Assembly: GCA_003254905.1 (NCBI GenBank)
Contig: QANU01020924.1
Coordinates: 51,212-115,211 of the forward strand
Source of the DNA: Nissolia schottii
Lineage: Eukaryota; Streptophyta; Magnoliopsida; Fabales; Fabaceae
Direction of reading: 5' to 3'
Length of the DNA stretch: 64,000 nt
Part shown: piece after piece, positions 10,925 to 21,414 of the stretch
Numbering within the stretch: the stretch's first letter is position 1
How the letters are laid out: the number at the start of each line of letters is the position of its first letter
Translations under genes and position numbers: made by a program
The notes under the pieces: generated by a model
Databases searched by the model: none
What the model was told of the DNA's origin: nothing
Seen by the model: only the letters and a program-made list of their open reading frames with translations

Positions 10925-13114
10925 AATAAATCAAGGTCTAATTTAATGATAATTATTTTTTAATCATTGTTTTAAATATCAGAGTGAACTAAAATGAAAA
11001 GAAAAATCAGAGTTAACTATTTAATCAAACTAACTGAATTATTATTTGACTATATTTTCTATTTAAATTTATTTCAGCTAATTAATTATATCGTAATACG
11101 AATTATTTATAATTTTCACTAATTGAAATAATTAAATTAAAAACTTTACCTATCCAAAATTTTTATGTATAAACTTTGAAAACCAGGAAGAAAATGAATA
11201 GAGGATGACAATTTTTCCAAAGAAGAAAGGGAAAATCTTGAATAAAGTCGTGGTCTGAGACATTAGGCATGAAATGATAACTAAAATAAAAAAACTCTGA
11301 GTGAATGGTTATGAACTTCTTTCATGAAAGGGAAGTGTCTTTTAACTCGTTAATTTTTGTAATAACAATATTTATCTTTACAGGTTTGCTCTTTTGAATT
11401 GTCTAACATAATTTTTATTCAACACGTATGCGACTTGTCTACAAATTAAATTAAGGGTCAACTTAATTTTTGTTTTTATGCCTTCTAATTTGTCTTTTTA
11501 TCTTTTCATGAATTTTTTAAGAGATCAGTAAAAATAAAAAATAAAATCATTTTTAATTTTTCACAATGAAAACAAAAATTTAACAAATTATTGATGACGA
11601 TTTACAATAAAAAATAAAAAGTATAACTTTGCACGAACATGAATGAATAATTTGTGTTAATTACCTTAACTTTTACATGAGTATGAAAGATGTTTACATT
11701 ATAAATTAATTATGTATTATTTTATCAACAAAATAATTGATTCTCATGTTTATTATGAATGTGTTCAATTTTAAAGGATCACAATCAATTCTTAAACCTC
11801 AAAAGTTTCTATGATGATGTGAATTAATTTTGTAATATTAGCTATCGATTTTTTAATAAAATTGTTTAAGATGAATGAAATGTTAAGTGTCATTTATTAA
11901 AATATTATATTAAAAAAATAAATTTTATTAATGTAATATTATATAATTAAATAATAATATAAAATTCTTTTAAAAAAATAATTATCTATATTTTTTAATA
12001 CATTTAAGATATTCGCTGTCAATAACAATTTATATAAAATTATAAACTGTATGTGATCTACTATCGTCTTACATTTTATGATTAAAAGATAATTCTATAA
12101 AAATTAAACTCAATAAATGCAACAGTGAATATCATCATAACTATATTTGTAATATTGTATAAAGTGATATATTGAAGGAAATTTAATATTTAATATTTTT
12201 TAGGGTACATTTGATGTGATATTACTGCTATATTCAATACTGTTGTAATGTGACCAAAATAGGAACAGAACAATTTTGACCGTGCGGGGAGGACGGAAGA
12301 ATCAACGGACAGGGTTGGCTCTGTGCACAGAGATCGATCCTGGACCCGTAGATCAGAGTGCAAACAAAAAAACAGCGCGTGGGTCCACGCTCCTTAAAGG
12401 CCCTGCCTTTACACGCCACCCTGCGAGCGTTGCAGCGTATCCTCCGCACCATGTGGGGGTGGTCCGGGTGCGAAAAGACGGTCTTGGCCCGCCAACGACG
12501 CGGGAAAGTACGAGGGACAGAGGGGTAAAATGGGGAAAGCGGTGTGTTATTTTTGTGCATTGGGTGGCGTGGAGGAAGAGAGGGTTAGAGTGGTCACAGT
12601 CGGAGGTCAGAGGAACAGAGTGCATGATGAGGAACGCTTCAGTGTGGTTCGTACATGTAAAAGTTGTAAGTAGCTTCCCTACAACTACTGTGTACTTGTA
12701 CTATCTCTCTTACACTGTTAGGGGTGAGTCTCTCTCTAGTCTTTTCAGCAATCAAATGCCACCCATAAATTATATATTTTATTATCAAAATGTCACTCAT
12801 ACCACATTACATGTGATGTGATGTGAGTATGAATCTTATAATTTATAATTAAAAAATACTTAAATTTATATTAAAGTTTGTGTTGATATAATACTGTCAT
12901 GTTATTATTTACTTATATTTTGTGTATGTATATAGTTTTTAGTTTATATCCTGAGACACAAATAGTATTAAAAGAGATGATATTTAAATATATAAAAGAA
13001 ATAAATATTTTGTTACATTTATAACATACATGAGGTCTACTAAAAAGTGATAAATTTTATAATGTATTTAGAGAAATGTGACAAAATGTTTATATTTTTT
13101 TTTTTTGTATATTT
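10925..13114. other. Intergenic AT-rich DNA with a GC-rich island (12260-12720)
   Basis: 10925-12250 is plain AT-rich sequence with nothing recognisable. 12260-12720 is sharply GC-richer, with CpGs, GTGGGTCCACGC-like and GCGGGAAAG words. It is open in several frames on both strands (for example 12276-12821 plus, 12625-12353 minus), but no frame shows a known domain. It could be a promoter-like regulatory island or an old captured fragment. 12830-13110 is AT-rich again. Confidence 0.5.
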
Positions 13115-13585
13115 AAATAGCACAATGGGTATTTAAGTTGACTGTCTTCCATGTCCTGACACTATCAAATATAGATATGCATTGTAATGCAACTTGTCCC
13201 CACAATGCTCAAATCTATAAGAGGGTACGAGGCATTGTTAAGTCATTTCACATGACATTTTGGAGATGGTGGAACGATTTGGTTGCCTCCCGGCATACCT
13301 ATAAGGTTCTTCTCAAAACCATAACTTTCATAATTTGGAGGTTTTGGCTAGCAAAGAACACCCTCATATGTAAAGGTAAGACGACAATAAATTAAGAAGT
13401 TTATTGTCTTAACTTGTCTTATGTAGATGAATTTTATTGATATAGCATGAACATTTCTCTTCTCTAATCGCGTATTGCTACATCACATTTAATTGTAATT
13501 TGTGGGAATCCCCCTTTTTCTTGTTGTTGTAGCCTCAAGGCACTTTTATTGTAATCATTTTTTCAACAATATATATCCATCTTTC
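13115..13585 (+). pseudogene. LINE 3' end remnant
   Basis: The plus-strand reading 13138-13395 contains WWNDLVASRHTYK and IIWRFWLAKNTLICKGK. It resembles the region after the reverse-transcriptase zinc-binding domain in plant L1-type LINEs (IIW.IWLARN..IF.GK). The following AT-rich tail, with a 'TTCTTGTTGTTGTAGCC' stretch (13520-13537), resembles plant LINE 3' ends. The upstream RT is absent, consistent with 5' truncation. Recognition is from memory of motifs and is moderate. Confidence 0.45.
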
Positions 13586-13611
13586 AAGAAGAAAAATATC
13601 ACAATGAGTGA

Positions 13612-13878
13612 GTGTTCTAATTAGTTCATAAACATTTTACCAATGACTACATTAGGTCTTCAACAAAAAAAAAAAGTCTCTAATTGATCCCTGAACGTCT
13701 GAAATTGATATTTAAATATTTTAAATATTATCTTCATTAGGCCTTGAACATTTTAAAGAGAATGACCAATGAAGTTAACACTTAAAATATTTAAGGACTA
13801 ATTTTAAACTTTTTTTTGTTGAGTAGCCAATGTAAACATTAATAAAAAGTTTTGGGACTAATTAAGACATTCTTCCTA
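13612..13878. repeat. Foldback (inverted-repeat) element
   Basis: The left arm (about 13612-13710, GTTCTAATTAGTTC...) is an imperfect reverse complement of the right arm (about 13775-13878, ...GGGACTAATTAAGACATTC). Boundaries are approximate and no duplication was assigned. Confidence 0.5.
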
Positions 13879-13957
13879 TCATAGTATCAATAAATAAATT
13901 GTCCTAACATTTAAATTAAACTCATTAAAATGTTTAGTCGGTCATAACATGATAAAC

Positions 13958-15379
13958 GAATAAAATATCAATTTGGTTCCTGGAGTGTGCAAGATCAATC
14001 AATTTGGTTCTTATAGTTTAAAATCAATCAAGTTTGTCCTCATAGTTAGCACACGTCAATCAAGTTAGTCGCGGTTGTCAAGTCTTCGTCCCACCTCATT
14101 AACGGCCGCTTACGTGGTATGTTAAGTGTCACATGGATTGCCACGTGGTTGATTACGTGACAGTCACTCCCCATATATCAAATTAGTCCTCACACTTTTC
14201 CAAATCAATCAATTTCGCCCCTACCTCCCAATTTTAAACCCTAATCCTTAAAATTAATACTCTAACTCACATAATTAACTCTAAAATAAATAATTAAATT
14301 TCATATTACTTAATTTTGTTCTAATTATACATACTCACTTAATAGATAAGAATTAAAAAAAAGAACCAGATTGTTTTGGTCCTTCACTTACCTTCAAAAT
14401 TCTAAGTATATTTTTGTTGATGTAATTAGTACTTATTATTTAATTACTTCTACAAATTTGGACATGTCACCTTTTATTTATCTAATTAAATCAAGTTGAT
14501 TTGATGCAGAACAAGCTAATGCTAGCGGAGAACAACCTTCTGTTACTAGAGAACAACCTTCTGCTGCTACTATTATTAAAGAACCTTCGGTTGTTGCTAC
14601 TGTTACTAGAAAACCCACTGCTGCTGTTGTTACTAGAGTTGGTGTTACTCCTGATATTGGAGGACCTTCTAATGCTGCGAGAGGACCTTAAGGACCATCA
14701 CCTATTGATGTTGTGAGGTCATTTATTGCTCTATACTGCAACATGAGTAAGGTAATCAACACAAGTTAACATGTATTTATTTCTCACCTTTTATTTTATG
14801 ATTATTGCACCTAATCAAACAATCAAATATATTTCATAAGCTCATTATAGAGGTAATTAAGTAATAAACACTAATTACATTAACAAAAATATACTTAAAA
14901 TTTTGAAGGTAAGTGAAGGACCAAAATAATGTCATTTTGGTCATTGGTTCTTTTTTTAATTATTTATTAAGTAGGTATGTATAATTATAATAAAATCAAA
15001 TAATATGAAATTTAATTATTTATTTTAGAGTTAATTAGGTGAATTAAAGTATTAATTTTAGGGATTAGAGTTTAAAATTAAAAATTTTGGGTTAAAAGGG
15101 GGTAGGGGAGAAATTGATTAATTTGAAAAAGTGTGATGACTAATTTGATATATAGAGAGAGTGACTGCCACATAATTAGTCACGTGGCAGTTCACGTGAC
15201 ACATAACATGCCATGTAGGCTTGATTGACGTCGTCGTCAATGAGGTGAGACAGAGACTTGAGGACATGGATGAACTTGATTTACGCGTGCTAACTATAAG
15301 GACAAACTTGATTATTTAAAACTATGAAGACCAAATTGATTGATTTGCATACTTCATAGACCAAATTGATATTTTATTC
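13958..15379. mobile_element. Mutator-like (MULE) element with long terminal inverted repeats
   Basis: Both ends read GAATAAAATATCAATTTGGT-like inward. The two arms remain alignable for about 500 bases each (13958 to about 14480 and about 14850 to 15379), with CACGTG-rich segments near 14130-14160 and 15180-15200. Flanks are CATGATAAAC (13948-13957) and CATAATAAAC (15380-15389), a 9-10 base duplication with one mismatch, as expected for Mutator-like elements. The central 370 bases hold a short open stretch (about 14509-14690) that reads as an Ala/Thr/Pro-rich tail in one frame and poly-Leu in another. No transposase core is present, so the element is non-autonomous. Confidence 0.8.
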
Positions 15380-15819
15380 CATAATAAACTATTGTTCGAA
15401 TCTAAGGTAAAAATAAAATAAAATCGTATCTCAATTAAAAAATCATCTACATTTAAGTACTCCATTGAGTAAGATGGTCTCGGATGAAAAACCATTAAAA
15501 AAAAATTAAATTACAATAACTCTTGATAAATGTAATTAAGACACAACGGTTAAGCTTAATAGGTTTGCTATATAACGGCTTTGAGAGATGTAAACGTATA
15601 CTAAAAAGGAGATGTGCACGGGGTGGATTAAAACGGTCGACATCAATATATCACATTTTAAATTAATTCGAAACACTTACTGAATTAACTTCATTATTGT
15701 TGTGATATGCATAATCTTTTTTGTAATTAATTTGAGGATAGGAGTAGTGAAGCTAATAAATTGGGGGCCATACTTACTGGGATACAGTGTGTATCTGAGT
15801 GCAGAGTACTTACAGAGAG

Positions 15820-16070
15820 GGGGGGGAGGGGGAGTGCCTAAAAGCAATGTATGAGAGCCATAAGTGGATGGGCTCTCACGTGGCCTTGACGCTGTGAGTC
15901 GCATCACCAGACAGTGTCGCGCCACACGACCCCCCACGTGTCAGACATCCCAACCTGATTTTTTACTGCTCCCACGTTTTTTTGTCGTCCCATGATTTCT
16001 TCTTCCCCACGCGCATCCCCCTCTACTCACCGCCATACCATACCCCCCACAACAATGTCCTCGTATAAAT
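15820..16070. other. GC-rich island with ACGTG elements
   Basis: A locally GC-rich stretch in AT-rich DNA with CTCACGTGG (15875-15883) and CCCCCACGTGTC (15932-15943), both ACGTG cores typical of G-box/ABRE sites, plus a poly-C/G tract at 15820-15835. No coding frame is recognisable. It could be a distal regulatory element; this is inference from composition only. Confidence 0.4.
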
Positions 16071-16083
16071 GTGGATTTATTAC

Positions 16084-16116
<33 letters not shown>
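16084..16116. repeat. Compound (TA)n(TG)n microsatellite
   Basis: A run of TA repeats followed by TG repeats directly visible. Confidence 0.85.
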
Positions 16117-17615
16117 GGACACCCAAATGATTAATTTTTTATAATATGGTCTATGAAAAAAATTTATATTTGTATGGTCCTGGGTCTAAATTTGCTATAA
16201 TCTGTGGCGAATTTCAGACCCTCAGACATTTTTTTTTAATTTTTAAAAAAGTCTTAATTCGTCACAGGATGTGGCAAATTCAGATTTTTTTTCTTTTTTT
16301 TTTATAAATGTACTCCGGCCCACACATTGGTAATTTTGTGTTTCAAGTCATATTTTGGTATATAACTTATACTGCAACCATAGAAATGCAAAGAGGCCTA
16401 TAAATGTTTCCACCATCCCATATTACCTTTCATTTTTTACGCAATTATTATTATATAAATATATCAAATTAGTTAATTTAACAAATTATTTTTTTTATTT
16501 TTTAAAATTATCTTTATTAATTTTTTTATATTAAATAAGGATAAAATATGAAAAAAAATTAATACTGTATTAAAATTTTAAAAACAACAAATATCTATAA
16601 AAAAAAATCTTTCTTTTGTTTAAAAGGACACTTATCTATGGATAGAAGGAGTAGTATTGATTGTATTGCACTTTTTCATAACATTTTCTCACACTAATTC
16701 ACTAGTATGTGCTTCAATTAAAGTAAGAGATGAGTGAGGAAAAAAATTCGAAAAATAATTTAGTTTAAACGCTTAATGTTTTTTTTTAAATATGTACAAA
16801 TTAATTGGTTTCTTAATTTGTGTATATTTGTCAAAAATAACATGTAAAATTGGATGAACGGAGTAATAATTTGAAAAAAAGTAACAAGTGTGCACCTTAT
16901 AACATTTGTTAAATAGTTTAACGTAAAAATATTTTATTAAAATTGTAAGTTTTTTAAAATTTTTAATGCATTAAATGTAGTAAAATATTTAAATATTTTA
17001 ACTTAAACTTTTTTAACAAATGTATTAAAGGCACTTGTTAACAAAATCTTAGTAATTTCATTGGAAAAACCCTTCTCTCATAATTTATACTCTTTAAGCT
17101 ATTCATAACATTTTTGCATTGAACATAAATTCTTAGGATAATCACATGCCAAAAGATAGCTATTATAGTGACAATTTGTCTTTATAAGACCTTCTCCTTC
17201 AAAAGTTGGCATCCTAGCAGAACTCTCAACAGATAGACCTCTTCAACTAACAATTCTTAGTGAAATTACTATTTGTAACAAAAACAAATACTTAGAACAA
17301 TTATCTCCTTCGTTTGACATAACACTATTCAATGCGCTTCGCTTGATTATGGTTAGCTCTTTTGCCTGTAATAACCCTCCACAAATAACCCTTTTGACTT
17401 GGCCAACTCTTAATAAAAATACTATTTGTGACAATCATAGGTATTGAAAAGAATCGCATCCCAAAGTTAGCTATTGAACACAATTCAATCATGTGTTATA
17501 TGCTAGACTCTTACGATATGAAGTGAGACTTAATATTTTTTTTACTTAGGTTACAATATATAATTAAATGATAACACAAATTGTTTCATACTAACGTAGG
17601 TACTAATCAATACTC

Positions 17616-17759
17616 CTACTAAAAGTATTGAGTCTCATTTACATGTATCACTCACACAATTTTTTGAGTTATTATTCAATGTTCTTCTACTAAAAGTGTT
17701 GAGTCTCATTTACATGTGTCACCCACACAATATTTTGAATTATTATATTCAATGTTTCA
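17616..17759. repeat. Tandem repeat, two about 71-base units
   Basis: Units start CTACTAAAAGTATTGAGTCT (17616) and CTACTAAAAGTGTTGAGTCT (17687) and align along their whole length. A third, more diverged relative lies near 18968-19050 (CTACTAAAAGTGTTGTGTCC) and shares the following TTATCTCTTCAAGT text, so the unit belongs to a dispersed repeat. Confidence 0.75.
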
Positions 17760-18734
17760 CTATATTTTTTATGTTAAATTTTAATTGAAATTAAAAAAAA
17801 TTATCTCTTCAAGTACACTTACATGCTTCCTCTTAATTTATAAAAATATTGTATACATCATATCACATATTGAAATTAAAATAAAATCGTTTCCATCAAA
17901 TAAAAAGTTTCACCCCGAGAACATGTTGAATGATTGGTTAGAGTTCATGGTGTACAAGTTAATTGTTAATGATTACAGGTTAAACTTTCGTATGTAGGCT
18001 TTAGCAACTATCTACCCAATTATTACAAATAATAAAATTATGGAATTATAAAAAAAATTAGATTATGCTTTTTGTTTACTAAAATGCAAAAACTTTATTT
18101 ATACTTTTTGAGATTAGGAACGCCTTCTTAAAAAGTTTTACTAAAAGAAGCTTTAGGTTTGGTTTCGTAATGATGTTGCTCACTAACAGCTCAACACTTT
18201 ATGCTCTCTAAAAGTTGTTATAAGAAAGTTATAGTAGTGTTGTTAAGTAAAATAATCTTAAAATTGCTCTAACTAAGTATAAGTTATAAGAATAATGTTT
18301 GATAAATATATCATTAATTTGTTCTTAAAATATAAAATAAATATGATAGACATAAATATTAAAAAATAATTTATATTTTTCAGTTTCCATTAATTACAAT
18401 AAAGGGAATAATTAGATTTTATTAAGATTTAAGATTATACAAGTTTTTATAAAAAAAAATTTAAAATTAGATTCAACTCCGAAAAGAGGACTCTAAAGAG
18501 CACCATTGCTCTCAAAAGTTAGCGGCAAAAAAACTTTACAACTTTTTTTGTTTGTCAAAACATAAAAAATTAATTTATTCATTTTTAGGACGAGCATCCC
18601 ATCAAAAAACTCTGTTAAATTAAGCCTTAGTATATTGGGTTTAGCAATGACTCAATCATCATAAATAATATAATTATTGAATTTTCAAAATTTTAAAAGT
18701 ACTTCGACCAAATAAAAAATTCAAATACTTGATT

Positions 18735-18737
<3 letters not shown>

Positions 18738-18782
<45 letters not shown>
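18738..18782. repeat. (TA)n microsatellite
   Basis: An uninterrupted run of about 22 TA units. Confidence 0.9.
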
Positions 18783-18785
<3 letters not shown>

Positions 18786-19485
18786 CAAATTTTACCAAAA
18801 TACAGGTATATTGTAGCATATTACTAAATTAATTCAATAAAATATGAATCGTTACCGTGAAAAATAAAATTCTCATATGTAGTACTTTCTTTTCATGTGT
18901 TTGGCTTTTTATTTTTCGTGGTATTGTGTTTGCATTCAAAGTATCATTTTTCATACAACATTCAAAATATAAATTAGCAATACTTCTACTAAAAGTGTTG
19001 TGTCCAATTTTTATGTGTAACAAGCTCTACTTTTTAAATTATTATATTCAATATTTCACCATACTTTTCATGTTCAATTTTAATTCAAATGAAAAAATTA
19101 TCTCTTCAAGTCATCTCACTTTACAATATTCATTACATGATACGACATTTTATCTTTTATTTAAAAATTTAAGATTTAGTTAACATATCTTCTAAAGATA
19201 TTTATTAAGAGATTTAAAATAAAATAATTTAAATGTTTTAAGATTTTTAAAGTATTGGATATTAAAAAATTTATTTTTTAATAAAGATTTATCTCTTTTT
19301 AATATTTTCACAATTTACATGACACTTGTTAGTAAACTAAAAGATTTATTATACTTCATCTCTCGTCCTCCATAATATCCGAAGTCATTGAGTGACGACA
19401 ATTTGTTATTCGTTTCACATGCCATGTAATCATACAACTAATCATACACCTAATCATAATCAAAATAGTAGGGCTTAGTGAGAGA

Positions 19486-19842
19486 AAGTTAGTGGTTTCT
19501 TGGGTGTCCCATGCCTACGACCCTCCGTTACCTCCTCCCCCTGATGGAAGAGGTAATAAGGTTGTGGTTGAATCTTTAAAGGATAAGCTACTGGGTTCTG
19601 CAGGTCGGAAGTCAAAGCCTAAAGAAAGAAGGGGCGACCTCTTCATCTTGAACCTCGCCAAAGCGAAGTTGATTGATGGGAACAGGTTGTTACCGAAGAT
19701 AACCTTAGCTCCATCAATAAGAGAGGAAATCAGTGTGCCATGGAGAGATGCGTTAATGATCAAACTCATTTGGAAGAATGTGGGTTTCATCTTTTGCATG
19801 ATCTGATTCAGATTGCGTGGCCTCATGGAGGCTAATTTTTTC
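19486..19842 (+). pseudogene. LINE ORF1 (DUF4283-type) fragment
   Basis: The plus strand from 19492 reads a Pro-rich start (DPPLPPPPDG), then SLKDKLLGS, then a block ending DGNRLLPKITLA and VPWRDALMIKLIWKNVGF before a stop at 19803. The order LxDKL-x-GS ... DGNRL-P-x-[VI] ... PW[KR]DALxIKLLGKNxGF is the N-terminal DUF4283 region of plant LINE ORF1 proteins (family knowledge). Only the first third of such a protein remains, followed by AT-rich sequence. The opposite-strand open frame here is a shadow. Confidence 0.65.
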
Positions 19843-20783
19843 CCTTGTTTTTTTTTTTTTTGGGCTTTTGCCCTACACCTAATATGTATTGCCTCACATA
19901 ACACTTGAATATACAAAAAGATTACGCTATAAGGAAAAGGAAAAGAAGAAAAAAAAAGAGAGACATCCAATCATCCTACTAGCCCACAGATACAAAGATC
20001 CTTATTATCGACTTTCTTCATGTATAAGAAAAGAAATATAAAGCAACAAGTGAACAAAAATAGTTGGTTGAAATAAAAAATACTTTAGGAGGAAATGGGT
20101 GTGCGTATGCAACAAAACCACTGGGGCGCGTAAGAGCAAACGTGACCCAATCCAGGAACTTACTTTTTCCAAGATTTCGTCATGCACTCGTGGCGGCGCA
20201 GCTCTCATAACATCTCCCGAAAATGGAAAAAAAATAATAATTACCACCCAAATTTATTTATTTTCATTTACAACCCCACCCCTCCCCCACTAAACCAAAT
20301 CACCTAAATTAATAACAACAATAATTACAAGTATTATATTTTTTACCCACAAGTGTGGAAAAAAAATTACTTTGCTTGATCGCACAATGCTTTGTTAAAT
20401 ATATTTATGAATATTTACATAATAGAAAAATTCTTTTATAGTTGTAAAACGGCATTATTTGATATGCTTTACATTATATAATAAATTACAATTTATTTAT
20501 AAGTGTCAAAATTTTCACCTTAAAAATTAAAATTGATATATACTAAATATCACGCTTTGATAGACCACACAATAAATTATTTATAAATTAAAATATTAGT
20601 AAATATTTGTCCGTACAAAAATGATCTTTTAAAATAAAACTAAAAATTTACATTTAAAGAACAATCATTAATTTATATTTTTAAATCATTAAAATTAATT
20701 TTGTGTATGTGTTTAACAAAAGTTTAGGTGAATTTAGTATGGATCATTTTACTAGAGTCAAGATATATTTTAAGATTCTTTAA
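19843..20783. other. Intergenic DNA with a small GC-rich island (20090-20230)
   Basis: Mostly AT-rich without recognisable genes. 20090-20230 is GC-richer (GGGGCGCGTAAG, GTGGCGGCGCAGC). It lies about 1.2 kb upstream of the CYP78A start and could be a promoter-distal control region; no direct evidence. Confidence 0.4.
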
Positions 20784-20989
20784 GGTTACATTTAGTATTA
20801 GAAATAAGATAGGGGAACAGAGATACAAAAATATATATAATTTTTTTTATCTCTTAGAACTCCAATTATATATCTCCATAAAAAAAATTTAAACCTTCTC
20901 TTCCAACTTTAATAAAGTATAAAAAATACAAAAATTTTATATCTTTATATTTTTATGTCCTTATCTTGTACTTAATATCAAATGTAACC
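20784..20989. mobile_element. Tourist-like MITE (206 bp), TAA duplication
   Basis: Terminal inverted repeats GGTTACATTTAGTATTA (20784) and TAATATCAAATGTAACC (ending 20989) are flanked by TAA on both sides (20781-20783 and 20990-20992). The 3-base TAA duplication fits PIF/Harbinger-type Tourist elements. It lies about 430 bases upstream of the CYP78A start codon. Confidence 0.8.
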
Positions 20990-21279
20990 TAAATACTTAT
21001 AAAAATACCTATAAAGTGACTATTAGTCATTAGTCTATGCAATGAAAATTAAACCTATGCCCTTCTAAACTATGAACTCGTTCTTCGCTACTTGTGCTAA
21101 CTATTTTTGGTGTGAAATCACCGCTTTAGACAATTTAACTGATATTATATGATTACACAAAAAATTATCATTAGAAGGTCTCTTTACTTTAGCATCATGC
21201 TCGTTGGTAGGAACTTAACTATAACCGTTATAATTTCACTCTCTCTCCTTCCCTCTATGTGTGTATTCCTTTCAATTGC

Positions 21280-21293
21280 CCCCTATATATATT
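21280..21293 (+). promoter_or_regulatory. TATA box of the CYP78A gene
   Basis: CCTATATATATTCC lies about 125 bases upstream of the ATG at 21415. It is followed by a CT/CA-rich leader (TCACTCCCTCCCTCCCTC around 21350-21375), typical of plant 5' leaders. The transcription start is inferred to be near 21315. Confidence 0.6.
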
Positions 21294-21414
21294 CCCCAAA
21301 CCAACCTGAACCATCCTCACACGCCTCTGCTCAACACATCCTCAGAAACACACTCACTCCCTCCCTCCCTCTCTCAAATTTCTCTCTACTCTCCTTCAAG
21401 TTTCAAACACTCCC

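Larger units (their letters stand above)
16117..19485. other. Intergenic AT-rich DNA with small duplications
   Basis: No gene recognised. It contains the 71-base tandem pair at 17616-17759, a dispersed relative at about 18965-19115, and a (TA)n tract at 18738-18782. 16190-16290 has GTGGCGAATTTCAGACC-like text that may be repeat-derived. Confidence 0.6.

Noticed and set aside
12276-12821. 181-codon open frame on the plus strand (and 108- and 90-codon frames opposite)
   Set aside because: Open on both strands because the region is GC-rich. No recognisable domain, splice context or start context; treated as a composition effect.
14501-14716. Leu-rich 71-codon frame
   Set aside because: It arises from CTG/CTA triplets inside the MULE. 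Another frame of the same bases gives a more ordinary Ala/Pro/Thr text, so the poly-Leu reading is an artefact.
17616-17759. CRISPR-like array
   Set aside because: Only two adjacent units without spacers, in a plant genome: a simple tandem repeat.
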